DNA of 64,000 bases from positions 62,001-126,000 of the forward strand of contig JAJFFS010000003.1 of NCBI GenBank assembly GCA_021776515.1. Direction: 5' to 3'. The position numbers and the translations under genes are program-made. Numbering within the stretch: the first letter of the stretch is position 1; each line of letters opens with the position of its first letter. The notes under the pieces are model-generated. The model was not told the DNA's origin and searched no databases. It worked only from the letters and a program-made list of their open reading frames with translations. Source of the stretch: Robiginitomaculum sp. (GTDB lineage Bacteria; Pseudomonadota; Alphaproteobacteria; Caulobacterales; Maricaulaceae). Positions 28,565 to 37,291 of this stretch are shown here, one piece after another.

Positions 28565-30409
28565 TCAAAGTCCAAAATAATAAGGGCCGATAAAAGCAAA
28601 CACCAACCACAGAATAACCACCAATGGCCCACCTACCCGCAAATAATCCATAAATTTATAATGCCCCGGCCCCATGACCAGCAAATTAGTCTGATAGGCA
28701 ATCGGCGTAGCAAATGAACAATTAGCGGCATAAATCACTGTCATGATGGCCGCCACTGCCAGCTTGCTTTCCATTTCAGGTGTCTCGGCAAATTTAATCG
28801 CAGCATTTACGGCAATAGGTGCAAATAGCACCGCCGTTGCCGCATTGGATAAAATATTGGTTAGCACCGCTACCAGGCCAAACAAGCCGATAAGAAGGGC
28901 CGCAGGGCCGTAAGGCATAGCAGCACTGACGGCGGCATTGGCTATCATTTCTGCTGCGCCACTTTCTTGCAAGCTGGCACCCATGGCAAAAGCCGCTCCG
29001 ATTAATAGAAATATGCGTATGTCCAGTGCTCTGACGGCTTGCCGCAGGTTCAGGCAACCAAGGGCGACCATAGCTACAGCGCCGCCAAGTGCCGCAATGA
29101 CTATGGGCAGCAACCCGCTGGCTACGGCCAGGATAACGGCCGCAAAAATCAATCTGGCACGACCTGAGAGGCGAATATCCGGCACATCAGCCATAGACCA
29201 TAGGAGCACCAGCAGGTTGCGGTCATGACGCATGGCCCGCAAACCTTTTCGAGAGCCAAACAGTAACAAATCATCACCAGCTTGCAGCCGTATGGTAGAA
29301 AGTTTTTGACGCATCATGTGCGAGCGTCGCTGAATACCAAGGACGATACAGCCAGTGCGCGCCCGAAAGCCAATCTGTTCCAGTGTGCGTCCTACATAAA
29401 GTGATCCGGGGGATACAACGGCCTCGGTAATAGCTAATGCGCCTTCGGGGTTAGTATCATCAACCGTCGCGTCACTACGGAGCACTCCTGACAAGATGCC
29501 CGGGTCAGAAACCAATAGCTCGCTTAAAGATTGGCGCGTTGCGGCAACGGTGAGAATATCTCCATCCTCAAGGGTCGCCGCTTCGTCATAGGGAGGATAA
29601 AATATACGCTTGCCACGCTGCACCATACGCACGGTAACGCTTTGCAATTGCGGAAACATCCCAGATACCGGAACCTCACCCAAATGCGGGTTTTCTGGTG
29701 TGATCTCAATCTGGGCAATATATTGCCTTCCGGAATTATGTTTTTTTACTTCACTCTCACGTTCAGGCAATAGTCGCATGCCGATTGTCAGCAAATAAAT
29801 GATGCCGGTAAACGCTAATACCAAACCTATGGGGGCCAGAGAGAAAAATCCCAGACTAATTCCATTTTCGTTTTTAAGAACATCAGCCACCAGAATGTTG
29901 GTCGATGAACCGATTAACGTGGTCATCCCGGCCAGAATGGAAACATAGGAAAGCGGGATCATCACTTGTGATGCAGACGTACCTACCCGTGCCGCAATCG
30001 TTACCAGAACCGGGATAAACATCACCACGACCGGAGTGTTGTTGATAAACGCACTGATGAGCATGACAAAGCCAAACAGCGCCCCCATAGTCAGCGTTGG
30101 GTGACGGTCATAAGACGCGGCAAGCACGCGGGACGGTCCGTCCATGGCCCCGGTATGGAACATGCCCTGCCCCACAACCAGGAGTGCCAGAATGGCGATC
30201 AGTGCCGGATTGGCAAAGCCTGCCAATAGTTCTTCAGCCCCGAAGGAGCTACCCGGGACCGGCCAGAAATGAAACAGCAATAAAAACGCGGCGATAGCCG
30301 CCGCCGAGACAAGTTCAATAGTGAAAAGCTCAAAGGCAAAAAGAATAACTATTCCGGCGACAACGATCAGAACAAGGATCATTCGTATGAGCTGCGGATC
30401 ATTCAACAA
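28565..30409 (-). CDS. DASS/SLC13-type carrier with two TrkA-C domains
   Basis: This 614-residue inner-membrane carrier has about 11 membrane helices split by two cytoplasmic TrkA-C (RCK-C) domains (about residues 215-300 and 310-390, the latter with SPGSLYVGRTLEQIGFRART and LQAGDDLLLFGS). The membrane motifs SAFINNTPVVVMFIPVL, GSSTNILVADVL and NCSFATPIAYQTNLLVMGPGHY are those of sodium/anion symporters for sulphate, silicate or dicarboxylates. Start is TTG at 30409 with AAGGGA before it; an ATG at 30382 is the alternative. It ends 31 bases before the ate gene and may be transcribed with it. The ligand is unknown. Confidence 0.87.
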   Translation of the reverse strand: MLNDPQLIRMILVLIVVAGIVILFAFELFTIELVSAAAIAAFLLLFHFWPVPGSSFGAEELLAGFANPALIAILALLVVGQGMFHTGAMDGPSRVLAASYDRHPTLTMGALFGFVMLISAFINNTPVVVMFIPVLVTIAARVGTSASQVMIPLSYVSILAGMTTLIGSSTNILVADVLKNENGISLGFFSLAPIGLVLAFTGIIYLLTIGMRLLPERESEVKKHNSGRQYIAQIEITPENPHLGEVPVSGMFPQLQSVTVRMVQRGKRIFYPPYDEAATLEDGDILTVAATRQSLSELLVSDPGILSGVLRSDATVDDTNPEGALAITEAVVSPGSLYVGRTLEQIGFRARTGCIVLGIQRRSHMMRQKLSTIRLQAGDDLLLFGSRKGLRAMRHDRNLLVLLWSMADVPDIRLSGRARLIFAAVILAVASGLLPIVIAALGGAVAMVALGCLNLRQAVRALDIRIFLLIGAAFAMGASLQESGAAEMIANAAVSAAMPYGPAALLIGLFGLVAVLTNILSNAATAVLFAPIAVNAAIKFAETPEMESKLAVAAIMTVIYAANCSFATPIAYQTNLLVMGPGHYKFMDYLRVGGPLVVILWLVFAFIGPYYFGL

Positions 30410-30629
30410 GATGCTTGTCCCTTATTTTCGTATAACTCTTGATGCAAAGGCTAACACGCACAAACAAGCTGGCAAGAGTTAGTATAGTTATATCGTCACC
30501 CCTTCGCCTCGGGCCTCCCTTTCCTAAAGCAAAACGTATAAAGAGTGCCAGCAATAAGCTTTTAGCACATGCTGATTACGCTGCATCGCGTACATCCGGG
30601 CTGATATTCACGAAGCATTGGCTAAATTT

Positions 30630-31613
30630 CTATTCGGATAAAATTTGAGCGAAGGCTGTCGGGTCTACATTGCCGCCGGTTGCCACAATGCAGAGCGGGC
30701 CATTGCCTGGCACCTTGCCCTTTAATGCCGCGGCCAGGGACACAGCGCCGCCCGGCTCGATCACGATTTTCAGGTATCTGAAAGCAAAGCGCATGGCCTC
30801 TTTTACCTCGTTGTCGCTAACCACCAGGCCAGCCTTCACCAGTTTTTTATTAATTTCAAATGGCATCGTCCCCGGCTCACGGGTCATGATCGCATCACAG
30901 ATTGATTGCGCATCCGGTGCGTTGCTTACCTTTTCACCAGCCAGAAAGGAGCGTCTATGGTCGTCAAAGCCATCCGGCTCAACCGTATATATATTGGTTT
31001 TTGAGCTTAGCTCATTCATGGCTAGTGCAATACCGGCGATCAGGCCACCACCACCGGCACCACATGCCAGTGTCTCCAGTGAAATACCGGCCCCTTTGCA
31101 CTGTTCAGCTATTTCAACCCCAACACTGCCCTGCCCGGCAATGATGTCGGGGTCATCATAAGACGGAATGAGCAAGGCATTACGTTCCTCGGCAAGTGCG
31201 CGCGCAATCGTTTCCCGGTCATCTGTTGCGCGGTCATAGCCGACGACTTCCGCGCCCCAATAACGCACGCCCTCGGTCTTCACCCCGGGGGCGTCTTCGG
31301 GCATGACGATGGCCGCCTTCACACCGGCCTCGGCGGCGGCGGCAGCAATGCCTTGCGCATGATTACCTGATGAAAAGCCCACAACACCGCCTGGATAGTC
31401 ATGGGGGTTGATGTGCATAATCCTGTTGCTGGCACCGCGATATTTGAACGAGCCGGTTTTTTGCAAGCACTCTGCCTTGATAAAAACCGGGCGTCCGGCC
31501 CGTTCGTCCAGCACATCATTACGCAATAAAGGTGTGTGCACGACGCGGTTTTTTATGCGTTCATACGCCGCCAGAACATCAGAAAAATCAGGAGGAATAA
31601 TTACGTTTGTCAT
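30630..31613 (-). CDS. PLP-dependent threonine/serine dehydratase
   Basis: This 327-residue fold-type II PLP enzyme deaminates threonine or serine. The PLP lysine lies in KTGSFKYRGASNRI. The glycine loop that holds the cofactor phosphate is ACGAGGGGLIAGIA, and SSGNHAQGIA binds the substrate carboxylate. It lacks the regulatory ACT domain of biosynthetic IlvA, so it is a catabolic dehydratase or a serine/threonine racemase-like enzyme. It is separated by 41 bases from the quinone-oxidoreductase gene upstream. Confidence 0.9.
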   Translation of the reverse strand: MTNVIIPPDFSDVLAAYERIKNRVVHTPLLRNDVLDERAGRPVFIKAECLQKTGSFKYRGASNRIMHINPHDYPGGVVGFSSGNHAQGIAAAAAEAGVKAAIVMPEDAPGVKTEGVRYWGAEVVGYDRATDDRETIARALAEERNALLIPSYDDPDIIAGQGSVGVEIAEQCKGAGISLETLACGAGGGGLIAGIALAMNELSSKTNIYTVEPDGFDDHRRSFLAGEKVSNAPDAQSICDAIMTREPGTMPFEINKKLVKAGLVVSDNEVKEAMRFAFRYLKIVIEPGGAVSLAAALKGKVPGNGPLCIVATGGNVDPTAFAQILSE

Positions 31614-31654
31614 AAGGTATATACAGAATAAAATATGGAAAAACTATGGGCAAA

Positions 31655-32632
31655 TCAAGATGATACAAGGACAAGCTTGCCTTTGGCCTCGCGTTTGGCC
31701 AACGCATCAAAACCTTGCATAAAATCTGCAAACTCATAGCGCTTTGTCACTGTTGCCTTGATTTTACCCTGGGTAAACATATCAAAAATCTCACCCATGT
31801 TTTGTACGTGCGCTGCCGGATCGCGCATCGCCCATGCGCCCCAAAACACACCGACAATTGAGGCAGTTTTCAAAAGCGTTAAATTAAGCGGGATTTTGGG
31901 AATTTCACCAGCGGCAAATCCGACAACCAGATAACGCCCGTTCCAGCCAATGCCGCGCAAAGCCGGTTCGGCATATTTACCACCCACCGGATCATAGATC
32001 ACATCTACGCCCTTGCCATTGGTGGCAGCCTTGATGGCCGCTTTTAAGTCTTCTTTCTCATAATTGATCAAGGTGTCTGCACCGTGAGCCTTGGCCAGTT
32101 CCAGCTTTTCGGTTGTGCTGGCCGCCGCAATGACCCTTGCGCCCATAGCAGCACCCAGTTCCACCGCCGCCAAGCCAACACCGCCCGCCGCGCCCAGCAC
32201 CAGAAGTGTCTCGCCAGCTTGCAATTGCGCCCGCTGTTTCAGGGCATAGTAAGAGGTCGCGTAAGTGGTGGTAATCCCGGCGCCCACATCAAAACCCATG
32301 CCTTCGGGCACGCGCGCCAATGCCTCTTGCGCCACTACGATTTTTTCGGCAAACGCGCCATTCATAGTGTATGCAATAACCTTGTCACCAATGGCATAGC
32401 GTGTGACGCCCTCGCCCAGCGCGCTAATGACACCAGCGCATTCCGCACCCGGAACAAAGGGCGTTGGCGGCTTCATCTGGTAAAGTCCCTGCACCAAAAG
32501 CAGGTCCGGGAAATTTAACCCCGCCGCATGGACATCAACCAGCACTTGACCAGGGCCAGGTGTCGGGTCGTCCATGTCCTCAAGGCGAAGGTCGTTATAG
32601 TCGCCATATTCCTTGCAAATAACCGCCTTCAT
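31655..32632 (-). CDS. Zinc-independent NADPH:quinone oxidoreductase (MDR family)
   Basis: This 325-residue medium-chain reductase has a GroES-like N-domain (AGLNFPDLLLVQGLYQMKPPTPFVPG) and a Rossmann domain with LVLGAAGGVGLAAVELGAAMG. Zinc-binding cysteines are missing, as in QOR-type enzymes and trans-2-enoyl-CoA reductase relatives. The loop DVIYDPVGGKYAEPALRG is typical. The start overlaps the upstream SDR stop by 4 bases. In this setting it may reduce an enoyl intermediate, which is inference. Confidence 0.9.
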   Translation of the reverse strand: MKAVICKEYGDYNDLRLEDMDDPTPGPGQVLVDVHAAGLNFPDLLLVQGLYQMKPPTPFVPGAECAGVISALGEGVTRYAIGDKVIAYTMNGAFAEKIVVAQEALARVPEGMGFDVGAGITTTYATSYYALKQRAQLQAGETLLVLGAAGGVGLAAVELGAAMGARVIAAASTTEKLELAKAHGADTLINYEKEDLKAAIKAATNGKGVDVIYDPVGGKYAEPALRGIGWNGRYLVVGFAAGEIPKIPLNLTLLKTASIVGVFWGAWAMRDPAAHVQNMGEIFDMFTQGKIKATVTKRYEFADFMQGFDALAKREAKGKLVLVSS

Positions 32633-33552
32633 CGTGAAATATCCAACCCCAGGGCTTTGGCCGCTTTACCCACGAATTTGATCGATTGCTGACCGCCCAT
32701 GGTGTATTCCTCGGCACCTTCAGCCGATACAATGGCTTCCCAGTTTGCCGCAACATTCTCGGGCGTCTGGTCGTCGGGTTTAAGGTAAATGCCCGGTGTT
32801 TCAGTAATTACAGCCCGGGCATAGCCGCCCGCTCCAGCTGCCAAAACAGTGCGGTTTGGACCATCTTCACTAACCAGATATATCAGGCCCGCAGACACTG
32901 ATTCCGGTGTTAACACGTCCACAGCATCGGATGACATAATGTCTTCAGTCATACGGGTTCCCGCGACCGGTGATAGCGCATTGACGCGAATATCGTACTT
33001 TGCCCCTTCCAGATGAAGCGTGTTCATAAAGCCCACAAGGCCCAGCTTGGCTGCACCGTAATTGGCTTGACCAAAATTGCCATAAAGTCCCGAAGATGAC
33101 GTGGTCATGGCAATGCGGCCATAGCCCTGTTCGCGCATAATTTCCCACACCGCCTTGGTGCAATTAACTGATCCCATAAGGTGAACATCGATCACCGTTT
33201 GAAAATCTTCAATTTCCATTTTAAGGAAAGTTTTATCGCGCAATATTCCGGCATTATTGACCAGAATATCAACCCGGCCCCATTTTTCCATGGTTTCGGC
33301 AACCATGGCGTTGACTTCATCAACATTGGTCACGTTGGCACCATTGGCTATGGCTTCACCGCCTGCCGCCTTGATCTCGGCCACCACGGTTTCTGCCGCC
33401 GACAGCGATCCGCCCGTGCCATCACGAGCACCACCCAGATCGTTGACCACAACCTTGGCACCGCGTGCCGCAAGGCCCAGTGCATGGGTGCGTCCCAGGC
33501 CGTTACCCGCCCCGGTGACAATCGCCACCCTGTTATCAAATCGAATACTCAT
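32629..33552 (-). CDS. SDR dehydrogenase, peroxisomal MFE-2 (HSD17B4) type
   Basis: This 307-residue short-chain dehydrogenase has the cofactor loop TGAGNGLGRTHALGLAARG, followed by VVNDLGGARDGTGG, a sequence seen in (3R)-hydroxyacyl-CoA dehydrogenases of the HSD17B4/Fox2 type. The active site shows NNAGILRDKTF, the serine motif TTSSSGLYG and the catalytic YGAAK. An extra C-terminal stretch of about 50 residues follows the fold. With MaoC next door it would form a two-protein version of multifunctional enzyme 2, working on D-3-hydroxyacyl-CoA. Confidence 0.9.
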   Translation of the reverse strand: MSIRFDNRVAIVTGAGNGLGRTHALGLAARGAKVVVNDLGGARDGTGGSLSAAETVVAEIKAAGGEAIANGANVTNVDEVNAMVAETMEKWGRVDILVNNAGILRDKTFLKMEIEDFQTVIDVHLMGSVNCTKAVWEIMREQGYGRIAMTTSSSGLYGNFGQANYGAAKLGLVGFMNTLHLEGAKYDIRVNALSPVAGTRMTEDIMSSDAVDVLTPESVSAGLIYLVSEDGPNRTVLAAGAGGYARAVITETPGIYLKPDDQTPENVAANWEAIVSAEGAEEYTMGGQQSIKFVGKAAKALGLDISR

Positions 33553-33593
33553 TTTTCATCCCTTTATTCAATAAAATTTTGTTTTCACACCCC

Positions 33594-33631
33594 ACCCCTT
33601 ATCCTTCGACAAGCTCTGGATGAGGAACATG
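33594..33631. repeat. Dispersed palindromic repeat (CTTCGACAAGCTC type)
   Basis: The gap between the MFE-2-type SDR and MaoC genes holds ATCCTTCGACAAGCTCTGGAT, flanked by CTT and GAG to give an imperfect inverted repeat. This core is a common dispersed intergenic palindrome in proteobacterial genomes (known from general experience). Only one copy is seen in this window. Confidence 0.6.
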
Positions 33632-33641
33632 AGAAACAGGC

Positions 33642-34103
33642 TTAGCCGGTAAAATTCATGCCCAGCCATTCAGCAACCAAAGCAGGTTTATCAACCCCTT
33701 CAATCTCGACGCTAACCGCATAAGTAACCAGATACTGCCCCGGGTGTTTCTCCACCACATCCTTAATCGTCGCGGCGGCGCGAATTTTTGAATTCACTGC
33801 AACCGGGTTTAAAAACCGCACAGAATTCAGGCCATAATTGACCCCCATCAGGATACCTTCTGGAACTATAGACAAGTCTTTCATCAAATACGGCAACATC
33901 GAGAGCGACAAAAACCCGTGCGCGATAGTGCCACCAAAGGGTGTCTTGGCCGCAGCTTCCTCATCCACATGGATAAACTGGTGATCCAGCGTCGCATCGG
34001 CAAAGGCGTTAATGCGATCCTGATCCACTGCGAACCATTCAGATGTGCCCAAGTCTCTGCCTTTTGAGGCCATAAGTTCTTCTTTTGAAACGATTTTTAC
34101 CAT
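33642..34103 (-). CDS. MaoC-type (R)-enoyl-CoA hydratase
   Basis: This 153-residue hot-dog-fold hydratase has the R-hydratase 2 motif: the aspartate-histidine pair sits in ATLDHQFIHVDEEAAAKTPF and is followed by GGTIAHGFLSLSML. Such enzymes add water to enoyl-CoA to give (R)-3-hydroxyacyl-CoA. Sequence and size fit the NodN/PhaJ-like branch. It lies between the MFE-2-type SDR and another SDR. It could work in a beta-oxidation variant or supply monomers to the PhaC synthase at 46.3 kb. Confidence 0.88.
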   Translation of the reverse strand: MVKIVSKEELMASKGRDLGTSEWFAVDQDRINAFADATLDHQFIHVDEEAAAKTPFGGTIAHGFLSLSMLPYLMKDLSIVPEGILMGVNYGLNSVRFLNPVAVNSKIRAAATIKDVVEKHPGQYLVTYAVSVEIEGVDKPALVAEWLGMNFTG

Positions 34104-34114
34104 AATAATCTCCT

Positions 34115-34900
34115 TTAGGATTTTGTAGACATGCCGCCATCAAGTGGTAATATAGCGCCGTTGACGAAGGCACCGGCCTTGCTGCACAGATATTGAAGCG
34201 CGCCGGCAATGTCGCTTGGTTCGCCCAGACGGCCGAGCGGCACATCAGCACGGGCCAAAGCGGCCAGCTCTTCGTTTTCGGTGACATACGCCATCATCCT
34301 CGAAGGAAATGGCCCCGGCGCGATGGCATTAACGGTTATCTGGCGCGCGGCCAGTTCATTCGACAGAATTTTGGTGAGATGATGCACCGCAGCTTTTGAT
34401 GCCGCGTAAGACCAGGCGTTATTACCCACCGCCCGTGTACCCACAATGGAGCCAACATTGACGATACGCGCCGGATCTTCTGCGCAAGCAGATTTCTCTA
34501 AGAGGGGCAGCAAGGCCTGGGTCAGCATGAAAACGCCGGTGACGTTTATGTTCATGATTTTATCCCAGCCAGAGCGGGGAAACTCGCCCATGGGTGCGCC
34601 CCAGGTTGCCCCGGCATTGTTCATCAATATGTCCAGCTTGTCAGTGCGCGATGATACCTCGGCAAGTGCGGCCGCCACCCCTTCATCACTTGCCAGATCC
34701 ACAGCAAAACCATGTACGGCCTCGCGGCCAAGTTCGTTGTTAATGGCTTCTGCTGCGCCCTTGCAAACGGCCCCCTTGCGCGAGGCAATCAGCACCGTAC
34801 ACCCGGCATTGGCAAAGGCATGACTGGCCATCAGGCCAATGCCCGACGCACCGCCGGTAACAAAGGCTGTTTTTCCTGATATATCAAATAGTTCAGACAT
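34115..34900 (-). CDS. Short-chain dehydrogenase (SDR)
   Basis: This 261-residue classical SDR has TGGASGIGLMASHAFANAG (cofactor loop), NNAGATWGAPM, a serine in IVNVGSIVGT and the catalytic YAASKAAVHHL. The C-terminal CSKAGAFVNGAILPLDGG closes the fold. It is 11 bases upstream of MaoC and 5 bases after the ACAD10/11-type dehydrogenase gene, so it belongs to the same operon. A 3-hydroxyacyl-CoA or similar alcohol substrate is likely. Confidence 0.9.
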   Translation of the reverse strand: MSELFDISGKTAFVTGGASGIGLMASHAFANAGCTVLIASRKGAVCKGAAEAINNELGREAVHGFAVDLASDEGVAAALAEVSSRTDKLDILMNNAGATWGAPMGEFPRSGWDKIMNINVTGVFMLTQALLPLLEKSACAEDPARIVNVGSIVGTRAVGNNAWSYAASKAAVHHLTKILSNELAARQITVNAIAPGPFPSRMMAYVTENEELAALARADVPLGRLGEPSDIAGALQYLCSKAGAFVNGAILPLDGGMSTKS

Positions 34901-34905
34901 TTTCC

Positions 34906-36141
34906 TCAGACCTTTTCATTGACATAATTGCGTAATTCTGTGCGGGCGACCTGCATACGGTGAACCGCATCAGGGCCATCGGCAAAACGCAAAGTACGCA
35001 ACGCCGTCCACATACCGGCCAGCGGTGTGTCCTGACTAACGCCAAATCCGCCGTGCATCTGAATGGCCTCATCAACCACTTGCAAGGCTACACTGGGTGC
35101 GGCCACTTTAATCATGGAAATATAGGTCTGCGCCTCTTTAACGCCGCGCGTATCCATCATCCATGCCGCTTTCAGGCAAAGCAAACGAGTTTGTTCAATC
35201 TCGATGCGGCAATTGGCGATAATATCATAATTCGCGCCCAGCTTGGCCAAGGGACGCCCAAAGGCTACACGGCTTACCGAACGCTTGCACAAGAGCTCCA
35301 GCGCCCGTTCCGCCTGCCCTACAGCACGCATGCAATGGTGGATACGACCAGGTCCAAGACGGCCTTGCGCCACTTCAAACCCGCGTCCCGAGCCGGCAAT
35401 CATGTGATCTTCAGGTACCTTTACATCGGTAAAGCGCAAGTGCATGTGACCGTGGGGGGCATCATCAGCGCCAAAAATGGTCATGGCGCGCAAACTTTCA
35501 ATGCCTGGCGTGTCAGCAGGAACCAGTATCATTGAATGTTGGGCGTGGCGGGGACCATCGGGGTTGGATTTGACCATAACGATATAAATTTTACAGCGTG
35601 GATCCCCGGCGCCTGATGACCAGACCTTTTCGCCATTCATCACCCAATGGCCGTCTTCTAAAACCGCTGGCATACAAATATTGGTGGCATCCGATGAGGC
35701 CACATTGGGTTCTGTCATCACATAGGCAGAACGCATTTTCCCCTCAAGTAAGGGTTTTAGCCATTTTTCCTTTTGTTCCTCGGTGCCATAGCGCTCGATA
35801 ACCTCCATATTGCCGGTGTCCGGCGCGGCGCAGTTAAACACCTCGGGTGCCAGATGCGACCAGCCCATTTCTTCGGCCAGATGGGCATATTCAACCGTGC
35901 TCAGGCCATAGCCCCGTTCTGAATCTGTCAGCCAGAAATTCCACAAACCTTTTTTACGGGCCTTGGCCTTCAGGCTTTCGCGGATTTCCTCCTGCCTTGG
36001 GGTAAAGACAAAACGCTCACCGCCGGGTGCCGTGCCGACCTCGGCAAAGTATTCTTCTTCCAGCGGCATGATGTCATTACGCACCATGGAACGTACTTGA
36101 TCCAGAAGCGGTTGAACCTTTTTTGAAATACCTAAATCCAT
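34906..36141 (-). CDS. Acyl-CoA dehydrogenase, ACAD10/ACAD11-like
   Basis: This 411-residue flavin-dependent acyl-CoA dehydrogenase has the flavin-binding VMTEPNVASSDATNI, then WVMNGEKVWSSGAGDPRC. The late part reads QMHGGFGVSQDTPLAGMWTALRTLRFADGPDAVHR, in which the RFADGPDAVHR ending is the form seen in ACAD10/ACAD11 and their bacterial relatives rather than in ordinary FadE. Human ACAD10/11 carry a fused APH-type kinase domain; here a separate kinase gene lies at 38659-39717. This points to dehydration of 4-hydroxyacyl-CoA through a phosphorylated intermediate. It is 2 bases from the next ACAD gene. Confidence 0.88.
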   Translation of the reverse strand: MDLGISKKVQPLLDQVRSMVRNDIMPLEEEYFAEVGTAPGGERFVFTPRQEEIRESLKAKARKKGLWNFWLTDSERGYGLSTVEYAHLAEEMGWSHLAPEVFNCAAPDTGNMEVIERYGTEEQKEKWLKPLLEGKMRSAYVMTEPNVASSDATNICMPAVLEDGHWVMNGEKVWSSGAGDPRCKIYIVMVKSNPDGPRHAQHSMILVPADTPGIESLRAMTIFGADDAPHGHMHLRFTDVKVPEDHMIAGSGRGFEVAQGRLGPGRIHHCMRAVGQAERALELLCKRSVSRVAFGRPLAKLGANYDIIANCRIEIEQTRLLCLKAAWMMDTRGVKEAQTYISMIKVAAPSVALQVVDEAIQMHGGFGVSQDTPLAGMWTALRTLRFADGPDAVHRMQVARTELRNYVNEKV

Positions 36142-36143
36142 AA

Positions 36144-37280
36144 TTAAAATCCTCGTAAAATTGCCAACCTGTTGGCATTAAACGCATAATCACCCAGCAA
36201 TTCCTGTGCGGCGCGAATACGTTTCATATATAAACCCATATCAAACTCGTCTGTCATGCCAATGCCGCCGTGCATCTGCACCGCTTCATTAGCGGCCAGA
36301 ATAGCCACTTCGCCTGCCTTGGCCTTGGCCAGCGCAGCACTGGCACCCGACATGGCTGGGGCTTCGGCAAACATCTGCAAAGCTTTTAGAACCGCAGATT
36401 TCACCAGCTCAATCTCGGAATAAAGATGCGCTGAGCGATGTTGCAAACCCTGAAATGTACCGACTATCTCGCCGAACTGTTTGCGCTCCTTGAGGTATTC
36501 CATAGTCATGTCAAAGCTTTGTTGTGAGGCTCCCAGCATTTCGGCGGCCAACCCGGTACGACCGATATTCAACACGCTTTCCAATAGCCCAAAACCATCA
36601 TCCAGCGTGCCGATCAAGGCATCACCGGCCACATCTACATTTTCAAAGACGTTGTGAGCATAATTGCGCGAATCCAGTAATTTGGTGCGCGATGAAGACA
36701 GCCCATCGGTTTCTTTTTCAACGATAAACAGCGATATGCCTGCCTCATCCCCCGGCTCGCCAGACGTGCGCGCTGCCACTATGAGAGCATCAGCATCAAA
36801 GCCATCTATAATATAGCTCTTTTCGCCGTTCAAACGGTACCCATTGCCATGAGCCTCGGCCTGCAATGCGGTTTTACTCGGCTCGTGTTTAACGCCTTCA
36901 TCAACGGCAATGGCGATTATGCTTTTGCCTTCAGCAATGTTGGGTAGCCATTTTGCCTTTTGCTCGTCACTGCCCGCCCGCAAGGCGGTAACGGCCATCA
37001 TGGCGGTGCCAAGAAATGGTGACGCGGTAAGGTTGCGGCCCATTTCTTCACAAATCAGCCCGGCACCAACCATGCCATAATCAATGCCGCCGTACTCTTC
37101 GGGCACCAAAATGCCCGTCCAGCCCATATCGGCCATCTCTTGCCATAAGGCCCGGGACCAGCCCAGAGCATCATCCTCATCGCGCAATTTACGCAAAGCC
37201 GCCACCGGCGCTTTATCGGCCAAAAAGCCTTTTGCTGCATCGCGCAGCATTTCTTCTTCTTCGTTTAATACCAATGCCAT
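36144..37280 (-). CDS. Acyl-CoA dehydrogenase (small partner type)
   Basis: This 378-residue acyl-CoA dehydrogenase starts LNEEEEMLRDAAKGFLADKAPVA and has PEEYGGIDYGMVGAGLICEEMGR. The last part, VQMHGGIGMTDEFDMGLYMKRI, is common in one member of the paired ACADs that form mixed tetramers in steroid side-chain catabolism. The glutamate-type base is not clear at the usual place, so it may be a structural partner of the next ACAD. It lies 11 bases after that gene and 2 bases before the ACAD11-like gene. Confidence 0.88.
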   Translation of the reverse strand: MALVLNEEEEMLRDAAKGFLADKAPVAALRKLRDEDDALGWSRALWQEMADMGWTGILVPEEYGGIDYGMVGAGLICEEMGRNLTASPFLGTAMMAVTALRAGSDEQKAKWLPNIAEGKSIIAIAVDEGVKHEPSKTALQAEAHGNGYRLNGEKSYIIDGFDADALIVAARTSGEPGDEAGISLFIVEKETDGLSSSRTKLLDSRNYAHNVFENVDVAGDALIGTLDDGFGLLESVLNIGRTGLAAEMLGASQQSFDMTMEYLKERKQFGEIVGTFQGLQHRSAHLYSEIELVKSAVLKALQMFAEAPAMSGASAALAKAKAGEVAILAANEAVQMHGGIGMTDEFDMGLYMKRIRAAQELLGDYAFNANRLAILRGF

Positions 37281-37291
37281 CTATTTATACC

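Noticed and set aside
30433-30481. Inverted repeat TAACTCTTG / CAAGAGTTA in the gap before the DASS carrier gene
   Set aside because: The arms are only 9 bases with a 31-base loop, likely by chance; no gene start or stop explains it.
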